NCBI RefSeq assembly: GCF_010501095.1
Contig: NZ_QVMP01000008.1
Span: 171,913 to 235,912, forward strand
DNA length: 64,000 bases
From: Dysgonomonas sp. 520
GTDB taxonomy: Bacteria; Bacteroidota; Bacteroidia; Bacteroidales; Dysgonomonadaceae
Direction: 5' to 3'
Part shown: positions 17,915-26,811 of the stretch, in pieces
Position numbering within the stretch: position 1 is the stretch's first letter
Layout: each line of letters opens with the position of its first letter
Notes under the pieces: generated by a model
What the model saw: the letters and a program-made list of their open reading frames with translations, nothing else
What the model was told of the DNA's origin: nothing
Database searches by the model: none
Position numbers and translations under genes: made by a program

Positions 17915-19807
17915 ATGGGAAAAATAATAGGAATTGACTTAGGTACCACAAACTCTTGTGTTGCCGTGATGGAAGGTAACGAGCCAATCGTTATCGCCAA
18001 CAATGAAGGAAAAAGAACAACTCCTTCGGTAGTCGCTTTCATCGAAGGTGGCGAACGTAAAGTAGGTGATCCTGCCAAACGTCAGGCAATCACCAATCCT
18101 GAGAAAACTATCTACTCTATCAAGAGATTTATGGGTGAAACTTGGGATCAGGTTAGTACAGAAATTACCCGTGTGCCTTATCAAGTGGTGAAAGGTGATA
18201 ACAACACTCCACGCGTTGATATCGACGGACGTCTATATACTCCTCAGGAAATCTCTGCGATGATTCTTCAAAAAATGAAAAAAACTGCGGAAGATTATCT
18301 TGGACAGGAAGTTACAGATGCCGTAATCACTGTTCCGGCATACTTTAACGATGCTCAACGTCAGGCTACTAAAGAAGCAGGCGAGATTGCAGGACTAAAA
18401 GTTCAACGTATTGTGAATGAGCCAACGGCAGCAGCTCTTGCTTATGGTCTTGACAAAAAACACATGGATATGAAAATCGCTGTGTTCGACCTTGGTGGTG
18501 GTACATTCGATATTTCTATTCTTGAGCTTGGCGACGGTGTGTTTGAAGTAAAATCGACCAATGGTGATACTCACCTTGGAGGTGACGACTTCGACAACGT
18601 GATTATCAACTGGTTGGCAGAAGAATTCATAAAAGAAGAAGGCCTCGACTTGCGTAAAGACCCAATGGCTCTTCAACGCCTGAAAGAAGCTGCCGAAAAA
18701 GCTAAAATCGAGCTTTCAAGTACCGCTTCAACAGAAATAAACTTGCCATACATTATGCCGGTTAACGGTATTCCAAAACACTTGGTAAAAACATTGACCC
18801 GTGCTAAATTTGAGCAATTGGCCGACAGCCTTATCCGTAAATGTATCGAACCTTGTCGCAAATCGTTGAAAGATGCAGGATATACTCCTTCCGACATTGA
18901 CGAGGTAATTCTTGTTGGTGGATCGACACGTATACCTGCTGTTCAGGCAGAGGTTGAAAAATTCTTCGGAAAAGCTCCGTCGAAAGGAGTTAACCCTGAC
19001 GAAGTTGTTGCCGTAGGTGCTGCTATACAAGGTGCGGTTTTGACGGGTGAAGTGAAAGACGTATTGTTGTTAGATGTTACCCCTCTTTCATTAGGTATCG
19101 AAACTATGGGTGGCGTGATGACTAAATTGATAGAAGCAAACACGACAATACCAACCCGTAAGAGCGAAACATTCTCAACTGCTGCAGACAATCAACCTTC
19201 TGTGCAAATCAATGTGTTGCAAGGAGAACGCCCGATGGCAAGCGGAAACAAACAGATCGGGGTATTCAACCTGGATGGTATACCTGCTGCGCCACGAGGA
19301 GTTCCTCAAATTGAAGTAACATTCGATATTGATGCCAACGGTATATTGAAAGTTTCGGCTAAAGATAAAGCGACAGGAAAAGAGCAATCTATCCGTATTG
19401 AAGCCAGTTCTGGTTTGAGCGATGCAGAAATTCAACGTATGAAAGATGAAGCTGCAGCAAATGCCGAAGCTGACCAAAAAGAAAGGGAAAAAGTGGATAA
19501 ACTGAACCAAGCAGACTCTTTGATTTTCCAAACAGAAAAACAATTGACCGAACTTGGCGATAAAATCCCGGCAGAACAAAAGGCTCCTATCGAAGCTGCT
19601 TTAACAAGATTGAAAGATGCTCATAAGGCACAGGATATTCCTGCTATTGATGTTGCGATGGAAGAATTGAACAAACTTTTCCACGAAATGAGCCAGCAAA
19701 TGTATAACCAAACAGGCGGTGCAACTGCAGACAACGCAGGAAGCAGCAACACTCAACCAAATGATGACGGCGGTGTTACTGACGTAGATTTTGAAGAAGT
19801 GAAGTAA
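17915..19807 (+). CDS. dnaK: Chaperone DnaK (Hsp70)
   Basis: The 630-aa Hsp70 folds and disaggregates proteins with DnaJ and GrpE. The ATPase domain opens with [17 protein letters not shown] and contains [11 protein letters not shown] (near residue 190) and [10 protein letters not shown]. The linker [13 protein letters not shown] and the substrate-binding domain follow. The C-terminus is DVDFEEVK. The last 19 bases of the gene, including TAA, are repeated at 42202-42220, because a mobile island has integrated precisely at the gene end without altering the protein. Confidence 0.98.
   Translation: MGKIIGIDLGTTNSCVAVMEGNEPIVIANNEGKRTTPSVVAFIEGGERKVGDPAKRQAITNPEKTIYSIKRFMGETWDQVSTEITRVPYQVVKGDNNTPRVDIDGRLYTPQEISAMILQKMKKTAEDYLGQEVTDAVITVPAYFNDAQRQATKEAGEIAGLKVQRIVNEPTAAALAYGLDKKHMDMKIAVFDLGGGTFDISILELGDGVFEVKSTNGDTHLGGDDFDNVIINWLAEEFIKEEGLDLRKDPMALQRLKEAAEKAKIELSSTASTEINLPYIMPVNGIPKHLVKTLTRAKFEQLADSLIRKCIEPCRKSLKDAGYTPSDIDEVILVGGSTRIPAVQAEVEKFFGKAPSKGVNPDEVVAVGAAIQGAVLTGEVKDVLLLDVTPLSLGIETMGGVMTKLIEANTTIPTRKSETFSTAADNQPSVQINVLQGERPMASGNKQIGVFNLDGIPAAPRGVPQIEVTFDIDANGILKVSAKDKATGKEQSIRIEASSGLSDAEIQRMKDEAAANAEADQKEREKVDKLNQADSLIFQTEKQLTELGDKIPAEQKAPIEAALTRLKDAHKAQDIPAIDVAMEELNKLFHEMSQQMYNQTGGATADNAGSSNTQPNDDGGVTDVDFEEVK
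19789..19807 (+). repeat. Left attachment site (attL core)
   Basis: TTTTGAAGAAGTGAAGTAA forms the last six codons and stop of dnaK, and an identical copy occurs at 42202-42220. The base before and the bases after differ between the copies, so the identity is exactly 19 bp. Confidence 0.88.
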
Positions 19808-19836
19808 AAGGCGATTAGCAATAATCAGTAAATAGT

Positions 19837-19882
19837 AAAAATAGGCTGTAAACCAAGTGTTTGCGGCCTATTTTGTTTTTAA
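19837..19882 (+). terminator. Terminator supplied by the element downstream of dnaK
   Basis: AAAATAGGC at 19837-19845 pairs with GCCTATTTT at 19866-19874, with a smaller internal AAAC/GTTT pairing, followed by GTTTTT. It lies inside the element just past attL and would end dnaK transcription in place of the displaced native terminator. Confidence 0.75.
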
Positions 19883-19925
19883 ACAATTCTCGAATACTAT
19901 TGTTTTTGATTGTTTTTTATCATAC

Positions 19926-20019
19926 ATTTGTACCATATTTGTAACGGGCGTTAATTGGCGACAATGTGGGTCTTATCGCACCTTATTGCGCCTTAAAGAT
20001 ACTTAATTGGCGATAATGT
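19926..20019 (+). promoter_or_regulatory. Left-end repeats: candidate integrase arm sites and operators
   Basis: ATTTGTACCATATTTGTA at 19926-19943 shares ATTTGTACCAT and ACCATATTTGTA with 42151-42166 near the other end. A 17-bp repeat, TTAATTGGCGAyAATGT, occurs at 19951-19967 and 20003-20019 (one mismatch, spaced 52 bp) just before the first gene. Paired sites at both ends suit integrase arm binding; the 17-bp pair could bind the excisionase or repressor. Confidence 0.5.
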
Positions 20020-20037
20020 AACGGATGATATAGAAAT

Positions 20038-20607
20038 ATGGGATTTAGTCAACTGAAAATACCGAAGATTTGCGAACAATGTGGAAAACCCTTTGAAGCA
20101 AAAACAGTAGTCACGCGTTTTTGTGGTTCTGCTTGTGCAAACAAGTCCGGTAAAGAGAAAAAGCGACAGCAAAAGGAGGCAGAGAAGAAACAAACTATTT
20201 TGGAGCAATCGGCTGAGAAAATAGCTCAAATGCAAACACGTCCTTATATTTCAATTACGGAGGCTACTATTCTTTTCGGAATTTCAAAAAACACAATTCA
20301 CCGCCTAATCAAAGCAGGAAAAGTGCCTGCCTTCAATTTGGGTGAACGCCTGACAAGAGTTAGCCGGAAACACCTCGAAGAAATGTTTACTGCGGTTGAA
20401 ATACCTGAAGAGCCAAAAGAAAAGCCAATGAAACTGCATTACGAGATAGATGAATGTTATACTGTTACCGAAGTCTCTGTAAAATATGGCGTGTCGCCCT
20501 CAACAGTTGAGAATACAATTCGCCGGAACAGCATTCCAAAGCGTCAAGTCGGTAATTATGTATATGTACCTAAAGAGCAAATTGATAAAATATTCGCAGG
20601 CAAATGA
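20038..20607 (+). CDS. Zinc-ribbon and tandem helix-turn-helix DNA-binding protein
   Basis: The 189-aa product has an N-terminal four-cysteine cluster (C-E-Q-C-G and F-C-G-S-A-C), a lysine/glutamate-rich linker, and two excisionase-like HTH_17 modules. These are YISITEATILFGISKNTIHR with an RLIKAGKVPAF wing (about residues 74-105) and YTVTEVSVKYGVSPSTVENT (about 141-175). It overlaps the integrase gene by ATGA at 20604, so the two are translationally coupled. A role as recombination directionality factor or regulator of the integrase is inferred from position and fold. Confidence 0.7.
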   Translation: MGFSQLKIPKICEQCGKPFEAKTVVTRFCGSACANKSGKEKKRQQKEAEKKQTILEQSAEKIAQMQTRPYISITEATILFGISKNTIHRLIKAGKVPAFNLGERLTRVSRKHLEEMFTAVEIPEEPKEKPMKLHYEIDECYTVTEVSVKYGVSPSTVENTIRRNSIPKRQVGNYVYVPKEQIDKIFAGK

Positions 20608-21863
20608 AACAACTCTCCAATACAAAAGTAACTGTTCGATTACGCAAGGCGGATGATCGGAAGGAATGGTATGTTTACATTGAAAGCTATCCGGTAAATG
20701 TTCCCGGCAAGCAAACACCACAACGCATTCGTGAATACTTAAATCGTTGCATTACCACTGTAGAATGGGATAAGAAACGTACAGCTCGCACAGATGCAGA
20801 CGGAACAAAAACCTACAAACCCAAGCGTGATGACAACGGAATAATCATTTGCCGAAGCGAAAAAGACCAAGAAACAATGTTGTATGCTGATGGAATCCGC
20901 AAGCTTCGCCAACGAGAATATGACAATGCCGATTTATATAGCGATACGGAAAGTGCACAGGTCGAACAAAAGGAGCGTTCACAGCAGAATTTTGTGGAGT
21001 ATTTTAATGCCACTGCCAAGAAACGCCACGCACAAAGTTCAGATTCCATTCGTGTAAACTGGAAACGAACCTACGAATTAATAAAGCTCTTCGCTGGAGA
21101 CACATTGCCTTTTTCAAAAATAGACAATCGCTTTGCTGAAGATTTTAAGTTATATCTTTTATCCGCTCCATGTGGAGGTAATAAAAGCGGAACAATCTCC
21201 CGCAATACCGCAGTAACTTACTTCTCCATTTTCAAAGCCGCATTAAAACAGGCCTTTGTTGATGGATTCCTGACAACTGATTTATCAGCAAAAATCAAAG
21301 GCATACCGGAACAGGAGTCAAGGCGTGAATATTTGACGGTTGAAGAACTTAATATCCTTGCCGGAACACCGTGCGAACGTGATGTTCTTAAACGCGCAGC
21401 ATTGTTTTCTGCTCTTACCGGATTACGCCATTGTGATATTCAGAAATTGAAATGGGAAGAGATTAGTATTAATGGCGACCACGCCCAGCTACATTTTACA
21501 CAACAGAAAACAAAAGGCGTTGAATATATGCCCATTTCACAACAAGCACTTGATTTGTGTGGCGAACCTCGTGAACCCGAACAACTTGTTTTCGAAGATT
21601 TACCCGACTCAGCATGGATCTCCAAACCATTGAAACGTTGGATGGAAGCTGCCGGAATTACGAAGCGGATTACATTTCATTGCTTTCGGCATACGTATGC
21701 GACGCTCCAATTAAGCAGTGGCACAGATATTTACACTGTTAGTAAGATGCTCGGACACACCAACGTAAAAACCACACAGATTTACGCAAAAGTTGTGGAC
21801 GAGAAGAAAAGCAAAGCGGCACAAGCTATTCAGTTGGACACCCTTAAAGACACAGAAGCATGA
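20604..21863 (+). CDS. int: Tyrosine site-specific recombinase (integrase)
   Basis: The 419-aa protein has an N-terminal arm-binding and SAM-like core-binding part and a C-terminal catalytic domain. The catalytic set is visible: Arg in ALTGLRHCDIQ (about residue 274), Lys in the T-Q-Q-K-T-K-G beta turn, HCFRH (about 359-363), GHTN (about 385) and the nucleophile Tyr in TQIYAK (residue 394). It lies about 800 bp from attL, typical for an integrase acting on the adjacent site. It should catalyse integration at, and excision from, the 3' end of dnaK. Confidence 0.95.
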   Translation: MKQLSNTKVTVRLRKADDRKEWYVYIESYPVNVPGKQTPQRIREYLNRCITTVEWDKKRTARTDADGTKTYKPKRDDNGIIICRSEKDQETMLYADGIRKLRQREYDNADLYSDTESAQVEQKERSQQNFVEYFNATAKKRHAQSSDSIRVNWKRTYELIKLFAGDTLPFSKIDNRFAEDFKLYLLSAPCGGNKSGTISRNTAVTYFSIFKAALKQAFVDGFLTTDLSAKIKGIPEQESRREYLTVEELNILAGTPCERDVLKRAALFSALTGLRHCDIQKLKWEEISINGDHAQLHFTQQKTKGVEYMPISQQALDLCGEPREPEQLVFEDLPDSAWISKPLKRWMEAAGITKRITFHCFRHTYATLQLSSGTDIYTVSKMLGHTNVKTTQIYAKVVDEKKSKAAQAIQLDTLKDTEA

Positions 21864-22585
21864 AAAACAACATTCTGGAATACATTATATTATATGTGAT
21901 TATGGCTTGTGTTGCTTTGGCGATTGCAGCATTGGCACGCATGTTTACTGTTTCGGTAGGCTTTGATAGCTTTACAGCTTTCATAGTCTTTATTGTGGTA
22001 TTGGCTGTTCAGGTAGTAGTCTATTTGAGTATCCATGTGGTATTGCAAAATATGATGTTGCCGTGGATTGGGAACGGATTGGCTAAAATTCCATATTTCC
22101 GGAATAAGATTGAGCAAGGGAAAGTTACTCAGACTGTTGCTGAACCACAGATAGAAGTAATTGATACTGATATACCAGAGCCGGACTTCCCTTTAGAGGA
22201 TATCCGGAACGAACAGCAACAAAATATGGCCAAAGAACAGGAAGAAATACTGAATATTGCTCTTAACTATACCCGAAAATCGTTTGCGCTTTATCTTTCC
22301 TATGAAGACCTTGATCTTCTTTGTCGGAATATCCGTGCATACATGAACAAGTTAGATGAGAAAGAGTTGAAGCCGGTTAAAGTAAAAGAACTATCTGCTC
22401 TCGACCTCCGCCATTTTGGTTGGAATATTTGGAATTATTTCAAACCGAGAAACCAGATGGATATTGCCAACTTGCTGAAAATCGTGTTTCCTGATATTTT
22501 CAAAGGCGTAGAAGTGAAAAGTATCAAGCGACACTTGAAGGATGATGAGTTGAAGGGGGTGATTAAAATACAGGAAAATATTTAA
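21860..22585 (+). CDS. Membrane protein of unknown function in the integrase operon
   Basis: The 241-aa product has two N-terminal hydrophobic segments (about residues 8-28 and 37-64), then a charged, soluble C-terminal part with no motif I recognise. It overlaps the integrase gene by ATGA at 21860 and ends 12 bp before the DUF262 gene. Translational coupling suggests a role in the element's own life cycle, but the sequence does not show which. The C-terminal half contains LSALDLRHFGWNIWNYF. Confidence 0.6.
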   Translation: MKNNILEYIILYVIMACVALAIAALARMFTVSVGFDSFTAFIVFIVVLAVQVVVYLSIHVVLQNMMLPWIGNGLAKIPYFRNKIEQGKVTQTVAEPQIEVIDTDIPEPDFPLEDIRNEQQQNMAKEQEEILNIALNYTRKSFALYLSYEDLDLLCRNIRAYMNKLDEKELKPVKVKELSALDLRHFGWNIWNYFKPRNQMDIANLLKIVFPDIFKGVEVKSIKRHLKDDELKGVIKIQENI

Positions 22586-22597
22586 ACTTAGAAATAC

Positions 22598-24490
22598 ATG
22601 GAAGCACAAAATTTATCAGAACTTTTTAGTACAAGGATTTTTAGAACTCCTGATTACCAAAGGGGATATGCTTGGAGCGAGAAACAGCTCTCTGAATTAT
22701 GGGATGACTTAGAAGACATCCATATCGATGAAAATGAGGAATATAAAAAACATTATACAGGAACAATATTTTTGAAAGAAATATCTGCAAGTTCAACTGA
22801 AAAATGGCTCAAGGGAGTAAAGTTTTACGACGTTGTTGATGGTCAACAACGTCTAACAACAATTAGTATTTTGTTATTCGAACTATTAAATGCAACAGAA
22901 ATTGGCTATGCCGAAGAAAGTAAAGTTGATTTGTTGAAAAAATACATTGCCACGTCGAACATGAGCGGCAATAGTAAAATTTATAGATTCAGTTATTTGG
23001 ATACAAATCAAAATTACAAGTTCTTGCTTCGCGAAATTTTTGAAGATAACAAAGAGATACTGCCTGTTACCTATAAAAATCATTATACTGAGAACTTACA
23101 ATTTGCTAAAGATTTCTTTAAGGAAAAAATATTGAGTATATCTCCTGAAGAACGAGAAGTTGTGTATCAAAAGCTTACCACATCATTTCTATTTGATATA
23201 CGTACAATAGAAAATGATTTAGATGTGCAAGCAGTTTTTGAGACAATGAACAATCGAGGCAAACCACTTTCTACGTTAGAGAAATTAAAAAATAGACTTA
23301 TTTATTTGACTGCAAAGTTACAATGCTCACAAGAAGATATTGAGATGTTGAGAAAAAATATCAATGATGCTTGGGGTAATATTTATACTTGGCTAGCGCA
23401 AAATCCCAAACAGGTTCTTAACGAAGATGTGTTTCTTTCTGCTCATCTATCGTTATATAGGAAACCGGAAGAATATACTTTCTCGGAGACAATGGCGGAA
23501 AAGAAGGTATTTGAAATGTTTTGTAATAAAGCCGAAAAATATAAAGAGGAAACTGTCTCTTATACTAAAATAGAAGATTATATCCTAAAGCTCTCAGAGT
23601 TAGCTCCTATTTGGTTTGAAATACACAACTCGAAATCCCAATTGATAAACAAAATATTAGTTATGGATAGTCGAAAAGAAGTGAAAATATTTTTGACAGC
23701 TTTAATCAATGAAAAGACAGACAAGCAAGAAGATATTTTTGGCAAAATAGAGAAAATACTTTTCCGAAATAGAGTTCCAGGTATATGGCTTATGGATGAA
23801 AGAACTATGGCGAACTGGGCAAGAGAAATATACAATCAAGAAAAATCATTGATTGATATTCTTAATGAGATTGAGGAACTTCTCGCCCGTCCAATCAATA
23901 ATATAGATATAATCAACGGCTTCAAATATCTTTTCACTTACGAAAGAGGCGCAAAAGGCTTTCATAGATGGTGGAATTTGAAATACTTCTTATTTGAATA
24001 TGAAAACTGGTTAAAAATAAAAGCACGAGAAACGAATGATAAGGTGACTCTTTCTGATTACGATGAAACAACCATAGAACATATTATGCCACAGCATTTT
24101 TGGAATAATTGGCAGACGGAAATGAACGAAGTAACTAATAGCTTAGCTGATGAAAACCAGATTGTGCAAACAAGGAAAGTGATGATTAACACTCTTGGAA
24201 ACTTAACAATACTTAAGAATGGAAAAAACTCTTCTCTTGGGGATAAGAGTTGGGATGTTAAAAAGGAGAGATTTAGCACTGGCTCTTATAATGAAATTGC
24301 AATAAGCAAATGTGATACTTGGACAAAAGACAGTATTTCCGGAAGAGGGAAAGAAATGCTTATATTTCTTCAGACAAAAGTCAATGGGCTTGTTTTTTCG
24401 GACTCAGACATAGAAAATATATTATTCTTTGACAACTATATTATTGATGCTGTGTACGGAAAAAGTCTTTCAGCTAATGCAATAGATTAA
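22598..24490 (+). CDS. DUF262/DUF1524 protein, GmrSD-like type IV restriction enzyme
   Basis: The 630-aa protein opens with a DUF262 domain: TPDYQRGYAWSEKQLSELWD (residues 18-37) and the ParB/Srx-like V-V-D-G-Q-Q-R-L-T-T near residue 81, a nucleotide-binding/hydrolysis motif. The C-terminal DUF1524 HNH-type nuclease is marked by T-I-E-H-I-M-P-Q near residue 492 and LGNLTILKNGKNSSLG with W-D-V-K near 535. This architecture matches single-chain GmrSD and SspE-like enzymes that cut modified phage DNA or act with DNA modification. It directly follows the integrase operon. Confidence 0.88.
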   Translation: MEAQNLSELFSTRIFRTPDYQRGYAWSEKQLSELWDDLEDIHIDENEEYKKHYTGTIFLKEISASSTEKWLKGVKFYDVVDGQQRLTTISILLFELLNATEIGYAEESKVDLLKKYIATSNMSGNSKIYRFSYLDTNQNYKFLLREIFEDNKEILPVTYKNHYTENLQFAKDFFKEKILSISPEEREVVYQKLTTSFLFDIRTIENDLDVQAVFETMNNRGKPLSTLEKLKNRLIYLTAKLQCSQEDIEMLRKNINDAWGNIYTWLAQNPKQVLNEDVFLSAHLSLYRKPEEYTFSETMAEKKVFEMFCNKAEKYKEETVSYTKIEDYILKLSELAPIWFEIHNSKSQLINKILVMDSRKEVKIFLTALINEKTDKQEDIFGKIEKILFRNRVPGIWLMDERTMANWAREIYNQEKSLIDILNEIEELLARPINNIDIINGFKYLFTYERGAKGFHRWWNLKYFLFEYENWLKIKARETNDKVTLSDYDETTIEHIMPQHFWNNWQTEMNEVTNSLADENQIVQTRKVMINTLGNLTILKNGKNSSLGDKSWDVKKERFSTGSYNEIAISKCDTWTKDSISGRGKEMLIFLQTKVNGLVFSDSDIENILFFDNYIIDAVYGKSLSANAID

Positions 24491-24518
24491 ATAATATCAG
24501 CACTTCAAGTGTTTTCTA

Positions 24519-24557
24519 AGTGTTTCTCTAGTGTCGCCCAGACACCGCAGAAACACT
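24519..24557 (+). terminator. Strong nested hairpin after the DUF262 gene
   Basis: AGTGTTTCT (24519-24527) pairs with AGAAACACT (24549-24557), enclosing a second stem GTGTC/GACAC, and is followed by ATTTTTATTT. It separates the integrase/restriction transcript from the replication and mobilization genes. Confidence 0.7.
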
Positions 24558-24595
24558 ATTTTTATTTGCACCATAAATCATAAAAACGATTATTT

Positions 24596-24946
24596 ATGGA
24601 AGCAAATGAAGTTTCTTTTGAAAATCTGCCCAAGGCAGTAGCACATTTAGTCAGCGAACTGGCTGAGATCAAATCTTTAGTTGAAAAGGGGCAAACACCT
24701 GTTGTCCCTCAGAAGCGAATCCCGATTGACATTGAAGAAGCTTGCCGGATTATCGGCAAAGCGAAACCTACCGTGTATGCCCTTGTACGTAAGCGGCTAA
24801 TCCCTTGCTATAAGAATGGTAAGAAACTTTATTTCTTTGAGGAGGAACTTCTCGAATGGATTTCCAAAGGCAAGAAGAAAACCTTGCAGGAGATTGAATC
24901 CGAAGCGGAGGCGGAATACAATAAGCGTAAAAATCTACGAGGATGA
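24596..24946 (+). CDS. Helix-turn-helix protein of the replication module
   Basis: The 116-aa protein has a short N-terminal coiled segment and an HTH_17/excisionase-like domain: IDIEEACRIIGKAKPTVYAL with V-R-K-R-L-I-P-C-Y-K-N-G-K (about residues 42-80). It ends in a charged helix. Small proteins of this type precede replication or mobilization genes in many Bacteroides mobilizable elements. It overlaps the next gene by ATGA at 24943, so the two are coupled. Confidence 0.72.
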   Translation: MEANEVSFENLPKAVAHLVSELAEIKSLVEKGQTPVVPQKRIPIDIEEACRIIGKAKPTVYALVRKRLIPCYKNGKKLYFFEEELLEWISKGKKKTLQEIESEAEAEYNKRKNLRG

Positions 24947-25335
24947 ACCTGTTCGATTTATTAGCCAATTTCTGGCGAGTGGACGAGCAGGAGAATTTCA
25001 GCGGAAATGATACTCGTTTGTATTTCTTCCTGATTCATTTGGCTAACCGTTCATTTTGGGCAGAATGGATCGAGTACCCTAATGACCGAATGGTTGCCAA
25101 TGCCAATATTTCTTTGCAAGTATTGAAATCTTCACGCGACCGACTAAAGGCAGCCGGTCTGTTAGATTATGCTTCTGGAGGCGGACATAGGGTTAAAACT
25201 AAGTATCAGATTTTAGCACCTAAGTCCGACCTTAAACCCTCACCCTATAATATAAAGACTAAAGACAAAAACTCTAATATAAATTCTTATGGAAAAAAGA
25301 AAGGATTTGTCCATACGGGAAGTGATTTCGACTAA
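24943..25335 (+). CDS. Winged-helix replication-initiation-like protein
   Basis: The 130-aa protein begins MNLFDLLANFWRVDEQENF and has the pattern of a replication-O/DnaD-type winged helix: a helix with TRLYFFLIHLANR, then I-S-L-Q-V-L-K-S-S-R-D-R-L-K-A-A-G-L-L, then a basic wing and a disordered tail. Such proteins bind the element origin and hand over to a helicase loader. The next gene, an AAA+ ATPase of loader type, overlaps its last 47 bases. Function is inferred from this pairing. Confidence 0.55.
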   Translation: MNLFDLLANFWRVDEQENFSGNDTRLYFFLIHLANRSFWAEWIEYPNDRMVANANISLQVLKSSRDRLKAAGLLDYASGGGHRVKTKYQILAPKSDLKPSPYNIKTKDKNSNINSYGKKKGFVHTGSDFD

Positions 25336-26014
25336 TCAGCAATTCTTTCAGGCATTGCGGAAAGATGCTCAGGAGATAGTCGCCCATGAAAAAGAAAAGA
25401 TTCGGAGACTGCGTTTGCCCTTGCCGTTGGCTTATGCTGACTTTCAGAGCTTGTTTTGCGAATTTGGCACGATTTGTTTGTACAACCGTAATCAAGCGAA
25501 GGATTTTGTCATTGACAAAAATAACGAGCCTATGATAGAGCAACTTTATTGCTACATAACCTACGATTCTGCTTTTTCCGGTGATTTAGACAAAGGCATT
25601 ATGCTACAAGGTAAGTACGGTTGCGGCAAAACGATCCTATTAAAAACATATTCATTGCTTCACAATCATATTTCGAGAAGATTTTTTCTAAATCAGCCTT
25701 TGTTTACGTTTATCAAGTCTGTGGAATTGCAGGAGCAAATTGTAAAGCAGTCGGCAAGCGTATTTGCCCGGCGACCATTAATCATTGATGAATTTGGACG
25801 AGAATCCAAAACGGTTCAAGATTATGGAAACGTTACCCGACCCATATCCGAACTGTTGAGTTTGAGAAGTGATGTTGGAGTCATTACACATGGCACCACG
25901 AACTTCACTTTTGCTACACTTTCGTCAGATGAGTTCTATGGTGGAATGATTGGCGACCGCCTCAAAGTGATGTTCAATTTTATCACTTTGAATGGTGAAA
26001 GCCGTCGAGTTTAA
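25289..26014 (+). CDS. AAA+ ATPase resembling DnaC-type helicase loaders
   Basis: The 241-aa ATPase has Walker A GKYGCGKT near residues 107-114, Walker B R-P-L-I-I-D-E-F-G-R-E near 165 and a sensor-like GVITHGTTN near 195. The N-terminal about 90 residues carry no clear motif. Size and motif spacing fit DnaC/IstB-like loaders that deliver replicative helicase. Together with the preceding winged-helix gene it suggests the excised circle can replicate, as reported for some Bacteroides mobilizable elements. It starts inside the upstream gene, indicating coupled translation. Confidence 0.7.
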   Translation: MEKRKDLSIREVISTNQQFFQALRKDAQEIVAHEKEKIRRLRLPLPLAYADFQSLFCEFGTICLYNRNQAKDFVIDKNNEPMIEQLYCYITYDSAFSGDLDKGIMLQGKYGCGKTILLKTYSLLHNHISRRFFLNQPLFTFIKSVELQEQIVKQSASVFARRPLIIDEFGRESKTVQDYGNVTRPISELLSLRSDVGVITHGTTNFTFATLSSDEFYGGMIGDRLKVMFNFITLNGESRRV

Positions 26015-26052
26015 GCTTTCATTCCAATGGCTCTCTATTCGCGAGCAATGTA

Positions 26053-26152
26053 GCAAGAGGGAACTGGACAAGTCCTGTTCTATCCTCTTGCCCTACGGGG
26101 TTACTTGCTGTTAATCAGCAAGATATTAAAAGCGAGTTTTATAAAGACTCGC
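26053..26152 (+). other. Candidate origin of transfer (oriT)
   Basis: Three inverted repeats lie within 100 bp just upstream of the mobilization genes: GCAAGAGG/CCTCTTGC (26053-26060 and 26084-26091, with GGAC/GTCC inside), CTTGCTG/CAGCAAG (26104-26110 and 26116-26122) and GCGAGT/ACTCGC (26132-26137 and 26147-26152). Position before btgA-btgB is where oriT normally lies. The nick site cannot be placed from sequence alone. Confidence 0.5.
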
Positions 26153-26222
26153 ATAAACAAAATCGCTAATAGTCTATTGATTAAGCGGTTAACAAAATGA
26201 TTTCTTATAAAAAAGTTATAAT

Positions 26223-26810
26223 ATGGCACAAAATAAGAATAAAACAGCATTAACGACGATTGGGATTGACCACTCCACCAATCGCCAGATAGATAAACTT
26301 TGCAAGCGGTACAATCTGAAAAAAGGAGAGATCGTGAAGCTCGCTTTCGAGTATATGGATAAGGCGTGTATCAATCCGTCCGATCCACCGGAATCCGTTA
26401 AAACGGAGTTGGCGAAAATCAACAAACGGCAGGATGACCTGATACGTTTTATCCGCCACTTTGAAGAAAAGGAACTGAATCCGATGATTCGGGCAACTCA
26501 TTCGATAGCCGTCCGTTTCGATGGAGTAGTAAAAACCTTGGAGGAGATGATCAAATCGGAGATTGAGGTAATGTGGGAAAGGAATTCGGGTGTCTTACAA
26601 AAAATCAGTGATACCTTCGGACGCCACGCTGAGATTATAAATGGTCAGACCAAGCGATTGTCATCTATTGATGAGAAACAAAAGCGAGATAATCAGAAAT
26701 TATTAAATCTGATTAGCCTCTATTCCGAACTGGCAACGTGTGGAGTAATGGATGGCAAACGAAAAGATAACCTCAAGGCTGAAATTCTCAACTTGATAAA
26801 CGAGCAATAG
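26223..26810 (+). CDS. btgA: Mobilization accessory protein, BfmA/BtgA type
   Basis: The 195-aa protein has an N-terminal ribbon-helix-helix-like stretch (LTTIGIDHSTNRQIDKLCKR, then KKGEIVKLAFEYMDKA; residues about 10-45). Long charged helices with coiled-coil character follow. This matches BfmA/BtgA proteins of Bacteroides mobilizable elements, which bind oriT and help the relaxase. It lies between the palindromic region and the btgB-like gene, only 1 bp from the latter. Confidence 0.8.
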   Translation: MAQNKNKTALTTIGIDHSTNRQIDKLCKRYNLKKGEIVKLAFEYMDKACINPSDPPESVKTELAKINKRQDDLIRFIRHFEEKELNPMIRATHSIAVRFDGVVKTLEEMIKSEIEVMWERNSGVLQKISDTFGRHAEIINGQTKRLSSIDEKQKRDNQKLLNLISLYSELATCGVMDGKRKDNLKAEILNLINEQ

Positions 26811-26811
26811 T

